Below, piece by piece: positions 6,494 through 13,746 of a DNA stretch of 13,820 bases. The DNA is taken from assembly GCA_021802595.1 (NCBI GenBank), contig JAJZRT010000030.1:1-13820 (forward strand), written 5' to 3'. The stretch comes from Pseudomonadota bacterium (GTDB lineage Bacteria > Pseudomonadota > Gammaproteobacteria > Burkholderiales > Thiobacillaceae). Position numbers and translations under genes: made by a program. Within the stretch, counting starts at the first letter, position 1. Each line of letters begins with the position of its first letter. The notes under the pieces were generated by a model that searched no databases, had not been told where the DNA came from, and was given only the letters and a program-made list of their open reading frames with translations.

Positions 6494-6531
6494 TGGACTG
6501 CAGCCAACCAAAGCAGTAGGATTAAATCCTA
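6494..6531 (+). promoter_or_regulatory. promoter and operator of the parDE module
   Basis: TGGACT (6494-6499) and TAGGAT (6517-6522), 17 bp apart, each match sigma-70 hexamers at four of six positions. The -10 is one arm of the palindrome TAGGATT-A-AATCCTA (6517-6531). An RHH antitoxin dimer bound there would cover the -10, the normal autorepression layout of parDE. Confidence 0.5.
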
Positions 6532-6550
6532 TTACAGCAAGGAGCGGACC

Positions 6551-6934
6551 ATGCGAACCACACAGCAAATGAGCATTACCCTGCCTAACGACATGGCGGA
6601 CGTCGTGAAGGCCAAGGTACGCGCTGGCGAGTACGCCAGTGAAAGCGAAGTGATCCGAGACGGTCTGCGTGCGCTGATGGCGCGGGATCGCGCCGTCGAG
6701 AACTGGCTGCACAACCAAGTCGGCCCCGCTTATGACGCCTTGAAAGCCGAACCGTCCCGAGCCGTCACCGCGGACCAGGTGCGCGCCCGTCTGGCCGCCG
6801 AACACGCCAAGACGCGATCAGCTATCGCGTCGTCTCTAGTCCGGAGCCCCAGGCGCAGCTTGCGGAGCTTTTCCACTACATCGCCGAAGCGGCGTCCCCC
6901 GACATTGCGGCGCGATACACCGAAGCAATCGTGA
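6551..6934 (+). CDS. parD: ParD-family RHH antitoxin, read-through extended
   Basis: The first 89 residues are a normal ParD-type antitoxin: an RHH DNA-binding N-terminus (QMSITLPNDMADVVKAKV, SESEVIRDGLRAL), then a toxin-wrapping helix (ENWLHNQVGPAYDALKAEPS) ending in AAEHAKTR. The AAGGAG site lies seven bases before the ATG. The expected stop is missing: codon 90 is TCA (6818-6820) where homologous pairs have an overlapping TGA, so the frame runs on for 38 basic, Ser/Arg/Pro-rich residues that are simply the toxin gene in another frame. DNA binding and autorepression are probably kept; the tail might destabilise the protein. Identity as ParD is strong; the effect of the tail is inference. 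Confidence 0.85.
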   Translation: MRTTQQMSITLPNDMADVVKAKVRAGEYASESEVIRDGLRALMARDRAVENWLHNQVGPAYDALKAEPSRAVTADQVRARLAAEHAKTRSAIASSLVRSPRRSLRSFSTTSPKRRPPTLRRDTPKQS

Positions 6935-7143
6935 GCTACTGTGAGAGCCTGCACACGTTCCCCCTTCGCGGCACCAAGCGCGATGACGTGCGGCCCGGGC
7001 TGCGCGTTACCAGCTACAAGAAGCGGGCGGTGATTGCCTTCGATGTAGACGACGGGGTGGTTTCCATCGTCGGCGTCTTCTACGGCGGTCGGGACTACGA
7101 AACGATCCTGCAAGATGAGCCGGATGACGGCAGCACAGGATAG
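6817..7143 (+). pseudogene. parE: ParE-family toxin lacking a start codon (ATC for ATG)
   Basis: An uninterrupted 108-residue frame begins ISYRVVSSPEPQAQLAEL and contains typical RelE/ParE features: IAARYTEAIVSYCESL, LRGTKRDDVRPGLRV, YKKRAVIAFDVDDG and IVGVFYGGRDYETIL. ParE toxins poison DNA gyrase and are held by ParD. The frame starts where a toxin would be coupled to the antitoxin by an ATGA overlap, but the ATG reads ATC because base 6819 is C. The only later plausible start, GTG at 6931, would drop the first 38 residues, including the N-terminal helices. Everything downstream is intact, so the loss is recent or it is a sequencing error. ATC initiation is very inefficient but not impossible. 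Confidence 0.85.
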
Positions 7144-7213
7144 GACGCGCCTACCGCACGCCTTTCCGTTTTCTGAGACGCCCGCCAATTCAGGCAAGGC
7201 CTTATGCAGAACC

Positions 7214-7246
7214 GAGCCCCTCATGTTGAGTCTGGGGCTCTTTTTT
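7214..7246 (+). terminator. rho-independent terminator after parDE
   Basis: GAGCCCC (7214-7220) and GGGGCTC (7234-7240) form a seven-pair GC-rich stem directly followed by six T. It ends the parDE transcript and separates it from the recombinase promoter. Confidence 0.9.
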
Positions 7247-7256
7247 ATATTCATTC

Positions 7257-7284
7257 ATTCCTGATAACTGTTATTATCGGGAAT
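7257..7284. promoter_or_regulatory. dif-like tyrosine recombinase core site
   Basis: Two 11-bp arms, ATTCCTGATAA and TTATCGGGAAT, are inverted with one mismatch around the six-base spacer CTGTTA. The layout (11-6-11, inner ends ATAA and TTAT) is that of XerCD dif and pdif sites, but the arms are nearly symmetric rather than asymmetric. It lies 46 bp upstream of the recombinase gene and overlaps its promoter. Probable crossover or binding site for that recombinase, or for host Xer proteins; the recombinase link is inference. Confidence 0.6.
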
Positions 7285-7292
7285 GCTATATT
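7284..7292 (+). promoter_or_regulatory. extended -10 promoter of the recombinase gene
   Basis: TGCTATATT gives an extended -10 (TGn plus TATATT). There is no good -35; its position would fall in the dif-like palindrome, so protein bound there should affect transcription. Confidence 0.45.
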
Positions 7293-7330
7293 TTCTGTCT
7301 ATCTAGGCCGCCGCAACCCGAACCCGCCGC

Positions 7331-9331
7331 ATGCCGCATGAAATAAGCCGTTCCGACGAATTCGGCGGTCGCAAACTCGGCCGCGACCACCTGGCCTTCT
7401 ACCGAGCCTGGCTGCAGGGCGTGGACCTCAGGGAGGCGGCGAAGCGCTATCTGGGTGACGACATAGACCTGAGAGCCACCCGGTCAACCCTGCGTTGGAT
7501 TCGGGACGCCGTGACCCTCGCCGCGCGCCGGCACGGGCGGTTCGGCGAAATCCGCCTGCTGCGTCTGCCGTTGGTGGATAAATCCGCCCGGGAGGGCGAG
7601 CCCGGCCCGCCGGCGCTCGCCCTGCCGACCTTGGAGCAGTACCGCGAGCAGGTGGACCCGGGCGGCGTCTACTCGGAGCGGGAACTGGCCGAGCACTATG
7701 GGGAGGCCTACCCGGAAGCCCACAGCCCAAAAACCCGCCAGCGCCAGCGCTTGCTCGATCGCCAGCTGGCCGCCCTGGTCTGGGTCGAGAGCCTGCTCGT
7801 CACCGCGCCGAGACCCGAGGATTCGGTGGCGGCCTGGTTCGAGCCCCCGCTGGCCGCCCGCCTGATCGTTCACCAGGTCTATACGATCGGGGCGCTGCAT
7901 CACTGCGCCAGTGAGCGCCATCGCTGGTGGGGGAAAATTCGCGGTCTAGGCAAGCAGGGCGGGGAACGCCTGGTCCGCTGGCTGGTGAGCCATGAGGACA
8001 CCTTGGGCAGGCTTAAGCCCGAGTCGCGGGTGCCCCTGCGGGCAGTCAGAACGATGCGGGCCATGCCGGGGTGGGAGAGCCAAAAATCGGCAGCCCTGGT
8101 GCCCTTCGAGGGTTTCGCGCCGCCGGTGGAGCTCGACGGCAGCCGCGGCACGAACCGTCTGCCCGGGCGCTGCCGTCTCAACGCCCCCAACGATTACGCA
8201 GCGATCGAGGCCTGGTTGGCCACCCAACGCAACCCGAACACGGCGCGCGCTTATCGTCGCGAGGCAGAACGCCTCCTGCTCTGGGCGGTGTTGGAGCGGC
8301 AGCGCGCCCTGTCCAGCCTCGCCATCGAGGACGTGACCGACTATTTCGCCTGGCTTGCGTCGCTGCCGTGCACCGATCCCAAGGCATGGCCCTGGAAAAT
8401 CCCACGCGAGCGGTGGGTTGGGGATCAGCACGCGCCGCGATGGTCATCCCAATGGCGCCCGTTCGATGGCCCGCTGACGTTGCGCAGCCGCCAACAAGCC
8501 TTTCGTATTCTCAAAGTCCTGTTCGATTGGCTGGTGGGCGCCCGCTATCTGGACGGCAACCCCCTGCGGGCCGTGGCCGAGCCCAAGGCCCAGATCGGGG
8601 ATGGCGAGAGACTGCCGGAGGTGGAGGTGTCCCACGCGCTCTCGCGGGCGCAGATGGCCTTCCTGGTCAAACACCTGGACCGCTTGCCGCCGGGGGAAGC
8701 GACCAGCCGTCTGCGGTTTGTCGTGCTTTTCGCCTATGGCACCGGGCTTAGGAGCGCGGAACTCGCCGACGCCCGCTTCGGGCGGCTCTACCAGAAACCG
8801 TTGAAAAGCGGCCTGGGCGTGCGATGGATGCTGAATGTCCTCGGCAAGGGCGGAAAGCAGCGATCAGTCCCGATGCCCCAAGCGGTCATGCAGGTCTTGC
8901 GGCACTACCTGGCCGACCGCGGTCTCGACCCCGACCCGGCCAAACAGCCGGAGAGCGCGCCGCTCATTGCACGCACGGGCGGGCGCTCAGCAGACGCCCC
9001 CCTGACCCCGTCGATGATCTACAAGTTGCTGGGGAAACTTTTCAAGTCGGCGGCGCGGGAACTGGAGCGTCTTGGGCACCCGGAGGACGCCGCAAAACTA
9101 CAGAAGGCCTCGACGCATTGGCTCAGGCACACAAGAGGGACCCACTCCGCAGAGGCAGCCATGAGCGTGCCTATGCTGCAGAAGCTTCTGGGACATGCCA
9201 GCCCTACCACCACAGCTCTCTACATTTCCCCCGATGAGGAAATGCTCTACCTCACCCTGGATGGCGAGCTAGGCGCGGCATCGGGTAATCTGCCATTCCA
9301 TATCATGTCTCGCCAGAATGCCAACAGGTAA
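7331..9331 (+). CDS. large tyrosine recombinase (site-specific integrase)
   Basis: A 666-residue tyrosine recombinase, about twice the usual size. Residues 1-260 form an extra N-terminal part, resembling the DUF3701 (phage integrase protein) domain in proteins of this length. Residues about 285-410 are the SAM-like core-binding domain (WLATQRNPNTARAYRREAERLLLW, ILKVLFDWLVGARYLDGNP). The catalytic domain follows with all key residues: Arg 474 (GTGLRSAEL), Lys 506 (LGKGGKQ), His 596 and Arg 599 (HWLRH), His 622 (LLGH) and nucleophile Tyr 631 (ALYI). It should therefore be active. No good ribosome site precedes the ATG at 7331. The stop falls exactly at the border of the IS110 remnant, so the last residues may not be original. 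The substrate may be the dif-like site upstream. Confidence 0.88.
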   Translation: MPHEISRSDEFGGRKLGRDHLAFYRAWLQGVDLREAAKRYLGDDIDLRATRSTLRWIRDAVTLAARRHGRFGEIRLLRLPLVDKSAREGEPGPPALALPTLEQYREQVDPGGVYSERELAEHYGEAYPEAHSPKTRQRQRLLDRQLAALVWVESLLVTAPRPEDSVAAWFEPPLAARLIVHQVYTIGALHHCASERHRWWGKIRGLGKQGGERLVRWLVSHEDTLGRLKPESRVPLRAVRTMRAMPGWESQKSAALVPFEGFAPPVELDGSRGTNRLPGRCRLNAPNDYAAIEAWLATQRNPNTARAYRREAERLLLWAVLERQRALSSLAIEDVTDYFAWLASLPCTDPKAWPWKIPRERWVGDQHAPRWSSQWRPFDGPLTLRSRQQAFRILKVLFDWLVGARYLDGNPLRAVAEPKAQIGDGERLPEVEVSHALSRAQMAFLVKHLDRLPPGEATSRLRFVVLFAYGTGLRSAELADARFGRLYQKPLKSGLGVRWMLNVLGKGGKQRSVPMPQAVMQVLRHYLADRGLDPDPAKQPESAPLIARTGGRSADAPLTPSMIYKLLGKLFKSAARELERLGHPEDAAKLQKASTHWLRHTRGTHSAEAAMSVPMLQKLLGHASPTTTALYISPDEEMLYLTLDGELGAASGNLPFHIMSRQNANR

Positions 9332-9490
9332 TGTCGTCCGCAACCAGCGGTCGAATTGCCTGTGGGTGAGGCGTGGGTTTCGATGACCTTCCACGAGGCA
9401 TCACCTACAGCCAGCTCGAAAACGGATTTGGCCAGGTCAACGGCGAGGGTAGTAGACTTCATGTCGGACCCCTTTCGTTGAAGACTGATC
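9326..9490 (-). pseudogene. IS110-family transposase remnant (5' end, frameshifted)
   Basis: On the minus strand an ATG at 9462, with AAAGGGG six bases before it, opens MKSTTLAVDLAKSVFELAV, the start of IS110-family DEDD transposases, including the first catalytic Asp in AVDLAKS. After KVIETH (about 9373) the homologous continuation RLTHRQFDRWLRTT is one frame over, as if one C was lost. Similarity stops near 9326, where the recombinase gene ends. Bases about 9463-9490 look like the IS leader. Only about 50 of some 340 codons remain, so it cannot transpose. It sits at the border between the recombinase and restriction modules and reads into neither as a gene. Confidence 0.8.
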
Positions 9491-10297
9491 CCCGTAGTGC
9501 TTCTTCGATGACTCAGAGTAGTCACCAAATTGCGGATTAAATATATGCCGTCCACTCTTGGAGAAAAACAGAAGAAAGTCCTGACTGTTCCTCCATTGCG
9601 TCTTTACTCCTGCCGCAATAGCGGATCTCTTCCAGGAAATGATGTTCTCAACGAAACCGAAGACCTCTTCCATAACAACTCGCAGGGGACCCACCAACCT
9701 CCAATCGCAGTGCAGATAGATGCTGCCGTCCTCTGCCATTAAGTCACGCATCAAACTCAGCCGCTCGTAGATCATGCTGATGAAGGAATCCGCGCCGCGT
9801 CCCCAGGTATCTCGATAGGCAATCTGCTCAAGCAGGTTGGCTTCCTTGTGGAAGGTCTCCCCGCCGATCTCGATGTCCATGGAAAAATCCGCCCCCACAT
9901 CGAAGGGCGGGTCGATGTAGATTAACTTGAGACCGCCGGCATCCTCGATCTGCTGGCGCAGGGAACCGGCTTTGAGTGAAGACAGGATCAGCTTGTTGTC
10001 CCCCCAGATCAGCTTGTTCGTCCACCCCTTGACCTGTCGGCCGCGCGGGTCGAACAGCTCTCCCTGGGTCTTAGTCTCGGTGCGCGGCTCATCCACCTGC
10101 TCCAGTGTCTGAAAGGGCAGCACCGTGGTGCATACATCCCGCGTCTTGCCATTCCAGACCAACTCGACCTCCCGCTTGTCCTCGAACAGGATGAAGCGGT
10201 ATTTCTCCGGCAGGGCCTTGCCCTGCTGGATCAGGGTCACCAGGTCTCGTTGCTCGGCCTCGCTCAGGTCGTAGGCTTTCTTCTCTTGTTTTGCCAT
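9437..10297 (-). CDS. mod: truncated type III-like DNA methyltransferase (Mod)
   Basis: The N-terminal part of a beta-class DNA methyltransferase that would modify host sites and guide the Res subunit. Visible: LIWGDNKLILSSL (about residues 96-108) and the catalytic DPPF (129-132) in LIYIDPPFDVGADF. The frame continues normally to about residue 268, then runs into IS110 leader DNA and ends VRHEVYYPRR. The C-terminal FxGxG SAM-binding motif and the usual target-recognition part are absent; type III Mod proteins are normally about twice this 286-residue length. The ATG at 10297 lies two bases after the res stop. A longer in-frame extension upstream overlaps res and is not used. Methylation activity is very unlikely. 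Confidence 0.85.
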   Translation of the reverse strand: MAKQEKKAYDLSEAEQRDLVTLIQQGKALPEKYRFILFEDKREVELVWNGKTRDVCTTVLPFQTLEQVDEPRTETKTQGELFDPRGRQVKGWTNKLIWGDNKLILSSLKAGSLRQQIEDAGGLKLIYIDPPFDVGADFSMDIEIGGETFHKEANLLEQIAYRDTWGRGADSFISMIYERLSLMRDLMAEDGSIYLHCDWRLVGPLRVVMEEVFGFVENIISWKRSAIAAGVKTQWRNSQDFLLFFSKSGRHIFNPQFGDYSESSKKHYGDQSSTKGVRHEVYYPRR

Positions 10298-10299
10298 GG

Positions 10300-13032
10300 T
10301 CAGCTTTTTCCTTCTTGGTCTTGGTAGTCGCGGAATACGCTGGCCAGACCCGCGAACGTCGAAGGCTTGTGCCGCTCGAAGCCGTCCTGATCGACATAGA
10401 CAAAGTGATAACTCGGCCCCCCGTCGTCCTTGCTTGCCTCGGTGGCGTCTTCGCACCATTGGCGCAGGCGAGTCATTTTCTGCGGCAAATCGATTTCCTC
10501 ACGGCCCTTGGTCTCAATGACCCAGACCTTACCGTCTGTGGTGCGCACAATGAAATCCGGCGTGTAGGTGGACAACTCGCCGTTGGCTTTGACGTATTCG
10601 ATCTTGAAACCCACGGCCATGTAGTTCTTGCCGAAGGCCTGCACGTCTGGCGCGTCTTCCAGGAACCCGGCAAAAGCCAGTTCCAGGCTGTCGGCACTGG
10701 CCTCGCCGACGATGCGGTTGAACACCGATTTCTTCGGCTGCACGTAGCCGCGCGGTTCGGTTCTGAAAGGCCGGGTGTCGCGCAGCCGGATGTGTCCGTC
10801 GATGCGCGAGCTGCCGCCTTCGTAGATCGTCAGGGCGTTGATCGCGGCACGGAAGTGGTCGAACACTACCTTGCCGACTTCTGGCTCGGACAGGTTGCGC
10901 AGAATCACCGGGTCTTCCAGATCGACGGGGCTGGTGAAAAGGTAGTCGCTGAGGAAGGTCCTGACCTTGGGATACAGCTGGTCATAACCGCCAACGAGGC
11001 GCAAGTCCTTGAGGAGCTGCCTGGCGAAAAACGCCACCACGGAGCGGTAATCGCCCGGACCACTGCCATCCATCAGCATCGTGTGATCGACCTCGCCTTC
11101 GAGCATGGTCTTGAACACGATCTCGCGGGTTTCATCCGGCGAGAAGGCCTTGATCGGCAGCTTCGGGTTGCCGAAGTGTTCGGGCTCCAGCTCGGCCAGG
11201 TCTTTGAATTCCCGGTTGTAGCGCCGGGTCAGGCGCGGCACCGTGATGTCGAGTTCATCGATGTTTTTGTCAGGAGATTCGGTTTCGACCTCGACGACCA
11301 GCGAATCTTGCCGTGCGCGCCCGCCACCGCCACCCATGGGCACACGGTCGAAGGTGACGCCTTCGTTCTGGATGGATTCCACGAAATCCATAAAGGCCGG
11401 GGTGCCCATGACCGAGACCGTCTCGCGCTGGTCACTACCGAAATACATGCGGCGCAGGCCGCGCCCAAGAGTCTGCTCCGGCAGGATGTTGCTCTTGGCG
11501 GCATAGGCGCGCAGGCCAACGATGGTGGTGACGTTGCGCACGTCCCAGCCTTCCTTGAGCATCAGCACCGAGACAATCGCCTTGTAGGGCGATTTCCATG
11601 TGTCGATTTCATTGGACTGCTTGCGCAGCAACTCCAGCTCTTCCTTGCTCTTGCCGGAGGTCGCCTCGGAAATTTCGCCGTTGTTCTTGGTGTGGATCAC
11701 GAGCACAGCGCCCTGCAGTTCCGGGCAAATCTTCTCTAGGTGGCTGCCCACCTCGTCGCAGTTCTTGGTGTCGTCCACCATGACGAACAGCACCGCCTTC
11801 TTACCCAGTTTCTCGTGTTCGGCATAGCTCTTGCGCCATTCCTCGATGCCGAGGTTGAGGTAATCGGCGTATTTCTCGGACATGATCGGGCTTTGCCGTT
11901 CGGTCAGCTTGGCGCGGCTGGCTGCATCCGGCAGCACCGGATGCTTGACCACGTTCTGGGCGATGGCTTCGACCAGCGGATAGTCACTCACCGTCTGCAC
12001 GAAGATCGCGCCGTTGTCGTGGCGTGGGGTAGCCGTCACGTCCACCTGAATGGATAGCTGCAGGTCCTTTTGCAGCAGCTTATGGTGGATGTCCTGAATG
12101 CACTGGAACCAGGCCAGGCGGCTGTCGTGAATATGGTGCGCCTCGTCATTGAAAACCGCGAGTTCATCGATCTCGCGCACAATCTCGCCCAAGTCGGTGT
12201 TGCTGTCGGTGGTCTTGCCGACGGGCTTGGCCCCGAACGGCGCGAGGAAGTAATCGCGCAGGTCATCATCATCGAGTGAGGGCTCGGCCACCTCGCCGAG
12301 ATAGACCCGGTGAATGTTGGTCAGAAAGAGATTGCCGGTCGGGCGGACGATGCGCACGTCATCCTGAATGTGCAACGCCATCTGGAAGTCGTCGCGCCAG
12401 TTATGGCCGGCATGGCCATTGTCGGGTAACACCGGATCATTGAAGAAGATGCGCAACCCATCGAAGTCGTTGCGCAGCCGGTCGAGCACGATGATGTTCG
12501 GCGCGATCAACAGGAAGTTGCGCGCCAACGTCGAATCCGGCTCATACAACTTATGGAAGTAGCTCCAGGCGATGAGCAACGACAGCACCTTGGTCTTGCC
12601 CGCGCCAGTGGCCATCTTGACCACGAAGCGTGGCCACGCCTCGTCGAACATATTGGCCGACACAGCACCGGAGGCGTCGAATCGCAACAGGTCGAACTTG
12701 TCGCGCGCACCGCGAACGGCATAGAGCCAGATCACGGTTTCGACCGCCTCGCGCTGCGCGAAGTAATAGCGAAATTCGCTTTGTGTGCCATCAGCCAATT
12801 CGATCAGGTGCTCGGTGTCAAACCACCAGGTCAGCAAGTTGCGTGAGGTGGCCGAGGCGCCCGCGTAGCCGGCGTCTCGCCAGGCCTTGACCTCTTCGCG
12901 CACTTTGGCCACGAGCGGCGGTAATAATTTTTCGTAGGCGGTACTGCGCAGCTCTTCCGCAGCCGGAAACCAGCGCAGGTCTGGGAGCAATACTTCGTAG
13001 GGTGAGCGTGGGAAACTCGGGTGCAATGCCAT
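10300..13032 (-). CDS. res: type III-like restriction enzyme Res subunit (SF2 helicase-nuclease)
   Basis: A complete 910-residue helicase-nuclease. Helicase motifs in order: Walker A MATGAGKTK (140-148), DEAH in FNDEAHH (294-300), TATPR (333-337), the motif V-like MLKEGWDVRNV (491-501), and motif VI TLGRGLRR (521-528). A C-terminal PD-(D/E)xK nuclease is seen as TPDFIV (824-829) and VIETKG (838-843). With Mod it would translocate on DNA and cut at unmodified sites. GGAG lies before the ATG at 13032. Here res precedes mod, the reverse of classical type III operons, and the stop is two bases from the mod start. All motifs are intact although its partner is truncated, so it is probably an orphan. 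A 482-codon frame on the opposite strand is a shadow. Confidence 0.92.
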   Translation of the reverse strand: MALHPSFPRSPYEVLLPDLRWFPAAEELRSTAYEKLLPPLVAKVREEVKAWRDAGYAGASATSRNLLTWWFDTEHLIELADGTQSEFRYYFAQREAVETVIWLYAVRGARDKFDLLRFDASGAVSANMFDEAWPRFVVKMATGAGKTKVLSLLIAWSYFHKLYEPDSTLARNFLLIAPNIIVLDRLRNDFDGLRIFFNDPVLPDNGHAGHNWRDDFQMALHIQDDVRIVRPTGNLFLTNIHRVYLGEVAEPSLDDDDLRDYFLAPFGAKPVGKTTDSNTDLGEIVREIDELAVFNDEAHHIHDSRLAWFQCIQDIHHKLLQKDLQLSIQVDVTATPRHDNGAIFVQTVSDYPLVEAIAQNVVKHPVLPDAASRAKLTERQSPIMSEKYADYLNLGIEEWRKSYAEHEKLGKKAVLFVMVDDTKNCDEVGSHLEKICPELQGAVLVIHTKNNGEISEATSGKSKEELELLRKQSNEIDTWKSPYKAIVSVLMLKEGWDVRNVTTIVGLRAYAAKSNILPEQTLGRGLRRMYFGSDQRETVSVMGTPAFMDFVESIQNEGVTFDRVPMGGGGGRARQDSLVVEVETESPDKNIDELDITVPRLTRRYNREFKDLAELEPEHFGNPKLPIKAFSPDETREIVFKTMLEGEVDHTMLMDGSGPGDYRSVVAFFARQLLKDLRLVGGYDQLYPKVRTFLSDYLFTSPVDLEDPVILRNLSEPEVGKVVFDHFRAAINALTIYEGGSSRIDGHIRLRDTRPFRTEPRGYVQPKKSVFNRIVGEASADSLELAFAGFLEDAPDVQAFGKNYMAVGFKIEYVKANGELSTYTPDFIVRTTDGKVWVIETKGREEIDLPQKMTRLRQWCEDATEASKDDGGPSYHFVYVDQDGFERHKPSTFAGLASVFRDYQDQEGKS

Positions 13033-13197
13033 TTTTAGCTCCGATTCTTTTCTTCTAGGGTTGGCGATCGATCGGAGACGTACTTTTCGGCGGCATCGTG
13101 GACAACCCAGGCGGTGGGGACCTTCTTCTGCAAGGCGATGGTATGGCCAAATTCACAATCATGTCTCCGGCTTCTTGATCTGCATGTCAAGGAAAGG
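13033..13197 (-). other. intergenic region with a possible gene remnant
   Basis: A minus-strand frame ends at 13035, just before res, with a protein-like tail (KKVPTAWVVHDAAEKYVSDR). Its upstream half overlaps the KorA-like gene and reads as an Arg-rich shadow. A separate ATG at about 13185 gives only MQIKKPET before a stop and is one frame away from the tail, so a frameshifted small gene is possible. A perfect TTGACA lies near 13190 on the minus strand but no -10 is well placed. I do not recognise the product. Confidence 0.3.
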
Positions 13198-13746
13198 TTA
13201 GCTGCGCCTCTTTGTCTTTGTGGCGCTCGCCCGCTTTTTTTCGCGCGACTCCATTTCACGCACGCGAGCCATCTGCTCGGCAGGTAGCGTAACGATCTCT
13301 TTCACCCAGCCCGCCGGCGGCGCACGAAAAACCTTCAAGCACCAAGCCGAGGCAAGCTGGCGGCTCACGCCCATTTTTTCCTGCACCTGGGCGAGTGGCT
13401 TGCCATCCACCAGCACGGCCTTGGTGAACGCCCGCGCCTTCTCCGATAGGCGCGGGAATTGGGCGACTCGATGCTTGAAATCATCGAGCGACAGCGCCCC
13501 CTCATAGCCGGCACCGCTGGGCGTGTCTTTGGCCGGATCAGCGCGCCATACCTTCAAGCACCAGGCCGACGACAAGATACGGCTGACGCCCATTTTCTCT
13601 TGCATCTGGGCGGGCGCCTTGCCATCGACCAGCACGGCTTTGGTGAAGGCCCGTGCCTTCTCGGACAGGCGCGGGAATTGGCGCAGCCTCCGCTTGTATT
13701 CATCGAGCGTGAGGGCGCCGACGTATTGGTGTTGTGTTTGTTGCAT
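13198..13746 (-). CDS. tandem KorA/TrfB-like repressor with two DNA-binding domains
   Basis: This 182-residue protein contains two consecutive copies of a KorA (TrfB) type helix-turn-helix domain, residues 10-69 and 83-142, identical at 48 of 60 positions. Each carries the KAVLVDGK and EKMGVSR...SAWCLKV blocks, matching VLVDGKPQ...LGLTRGAVSQAV of RK2 KorA. Only the second copy is followed by a KorA-like dimerisation segment (GWVKEIVTLPAEQM...), then a Lys/Arg-rich tail. KorA proteins repress plasmid genes as dimers on palindromic operators. Here one chain has two binding domains. The ATG at 13746 has only a weak GTAGG site. No incC/korB partner follows; instead the restriction operon does. 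Family call is strong; targets are unknown. Confidence 0.85.
   Translation of the reverse strand: MQQTQHQYVGALTLDEYKRRLRQFPRLSEKARAFTKAVLVDGKAPAQMQEKMGVSRILSSAWCLKVWRADPAKDTPSGAGYEGALSLDDFKHRVAQFPRLSEKARAFTKAVLVDGKPLAQVQEKMGVSRQLASAWCLKVFRAPPAGWVKEIVTLPAEQMARVREMESREKKRASATKTKRRS
13321..13503 (-). repeat. internal duplication in the KorA-like gene, second copy
   Basis: This copy encodes residues 82-142. Its DNA resembles 13540-13722 closely over most of its length, shifted by 219 bp, so the protein duplication arose by tandem DNA duplication. Confidence 0.8.
13540..13722 (-). repeat. internal duplication in the KorA-like gene, first copy
   Basis: This copy encodes residues 9-69. The two copies are joined by a linker of about a dozen residues (DPAKDTPSGAGYE). 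Confidence 0.8.

Noticed and set aside
10298..10459. N-terminal extension of the Mod frame
   Set aside because: The 54 extra codons overlap the end of res in another frame and are Arg-rich; the ATG at 10297 sits in a normal operon junction.
10291..11739. 482-codon plus-strand open frame
   Set aside because: It lies antisense to res, which has all helicase and nuclease motifs. The frame is His/Val/Ala-rich with no recognisable domain, a usual product of codon bias in GC-rich DNA.
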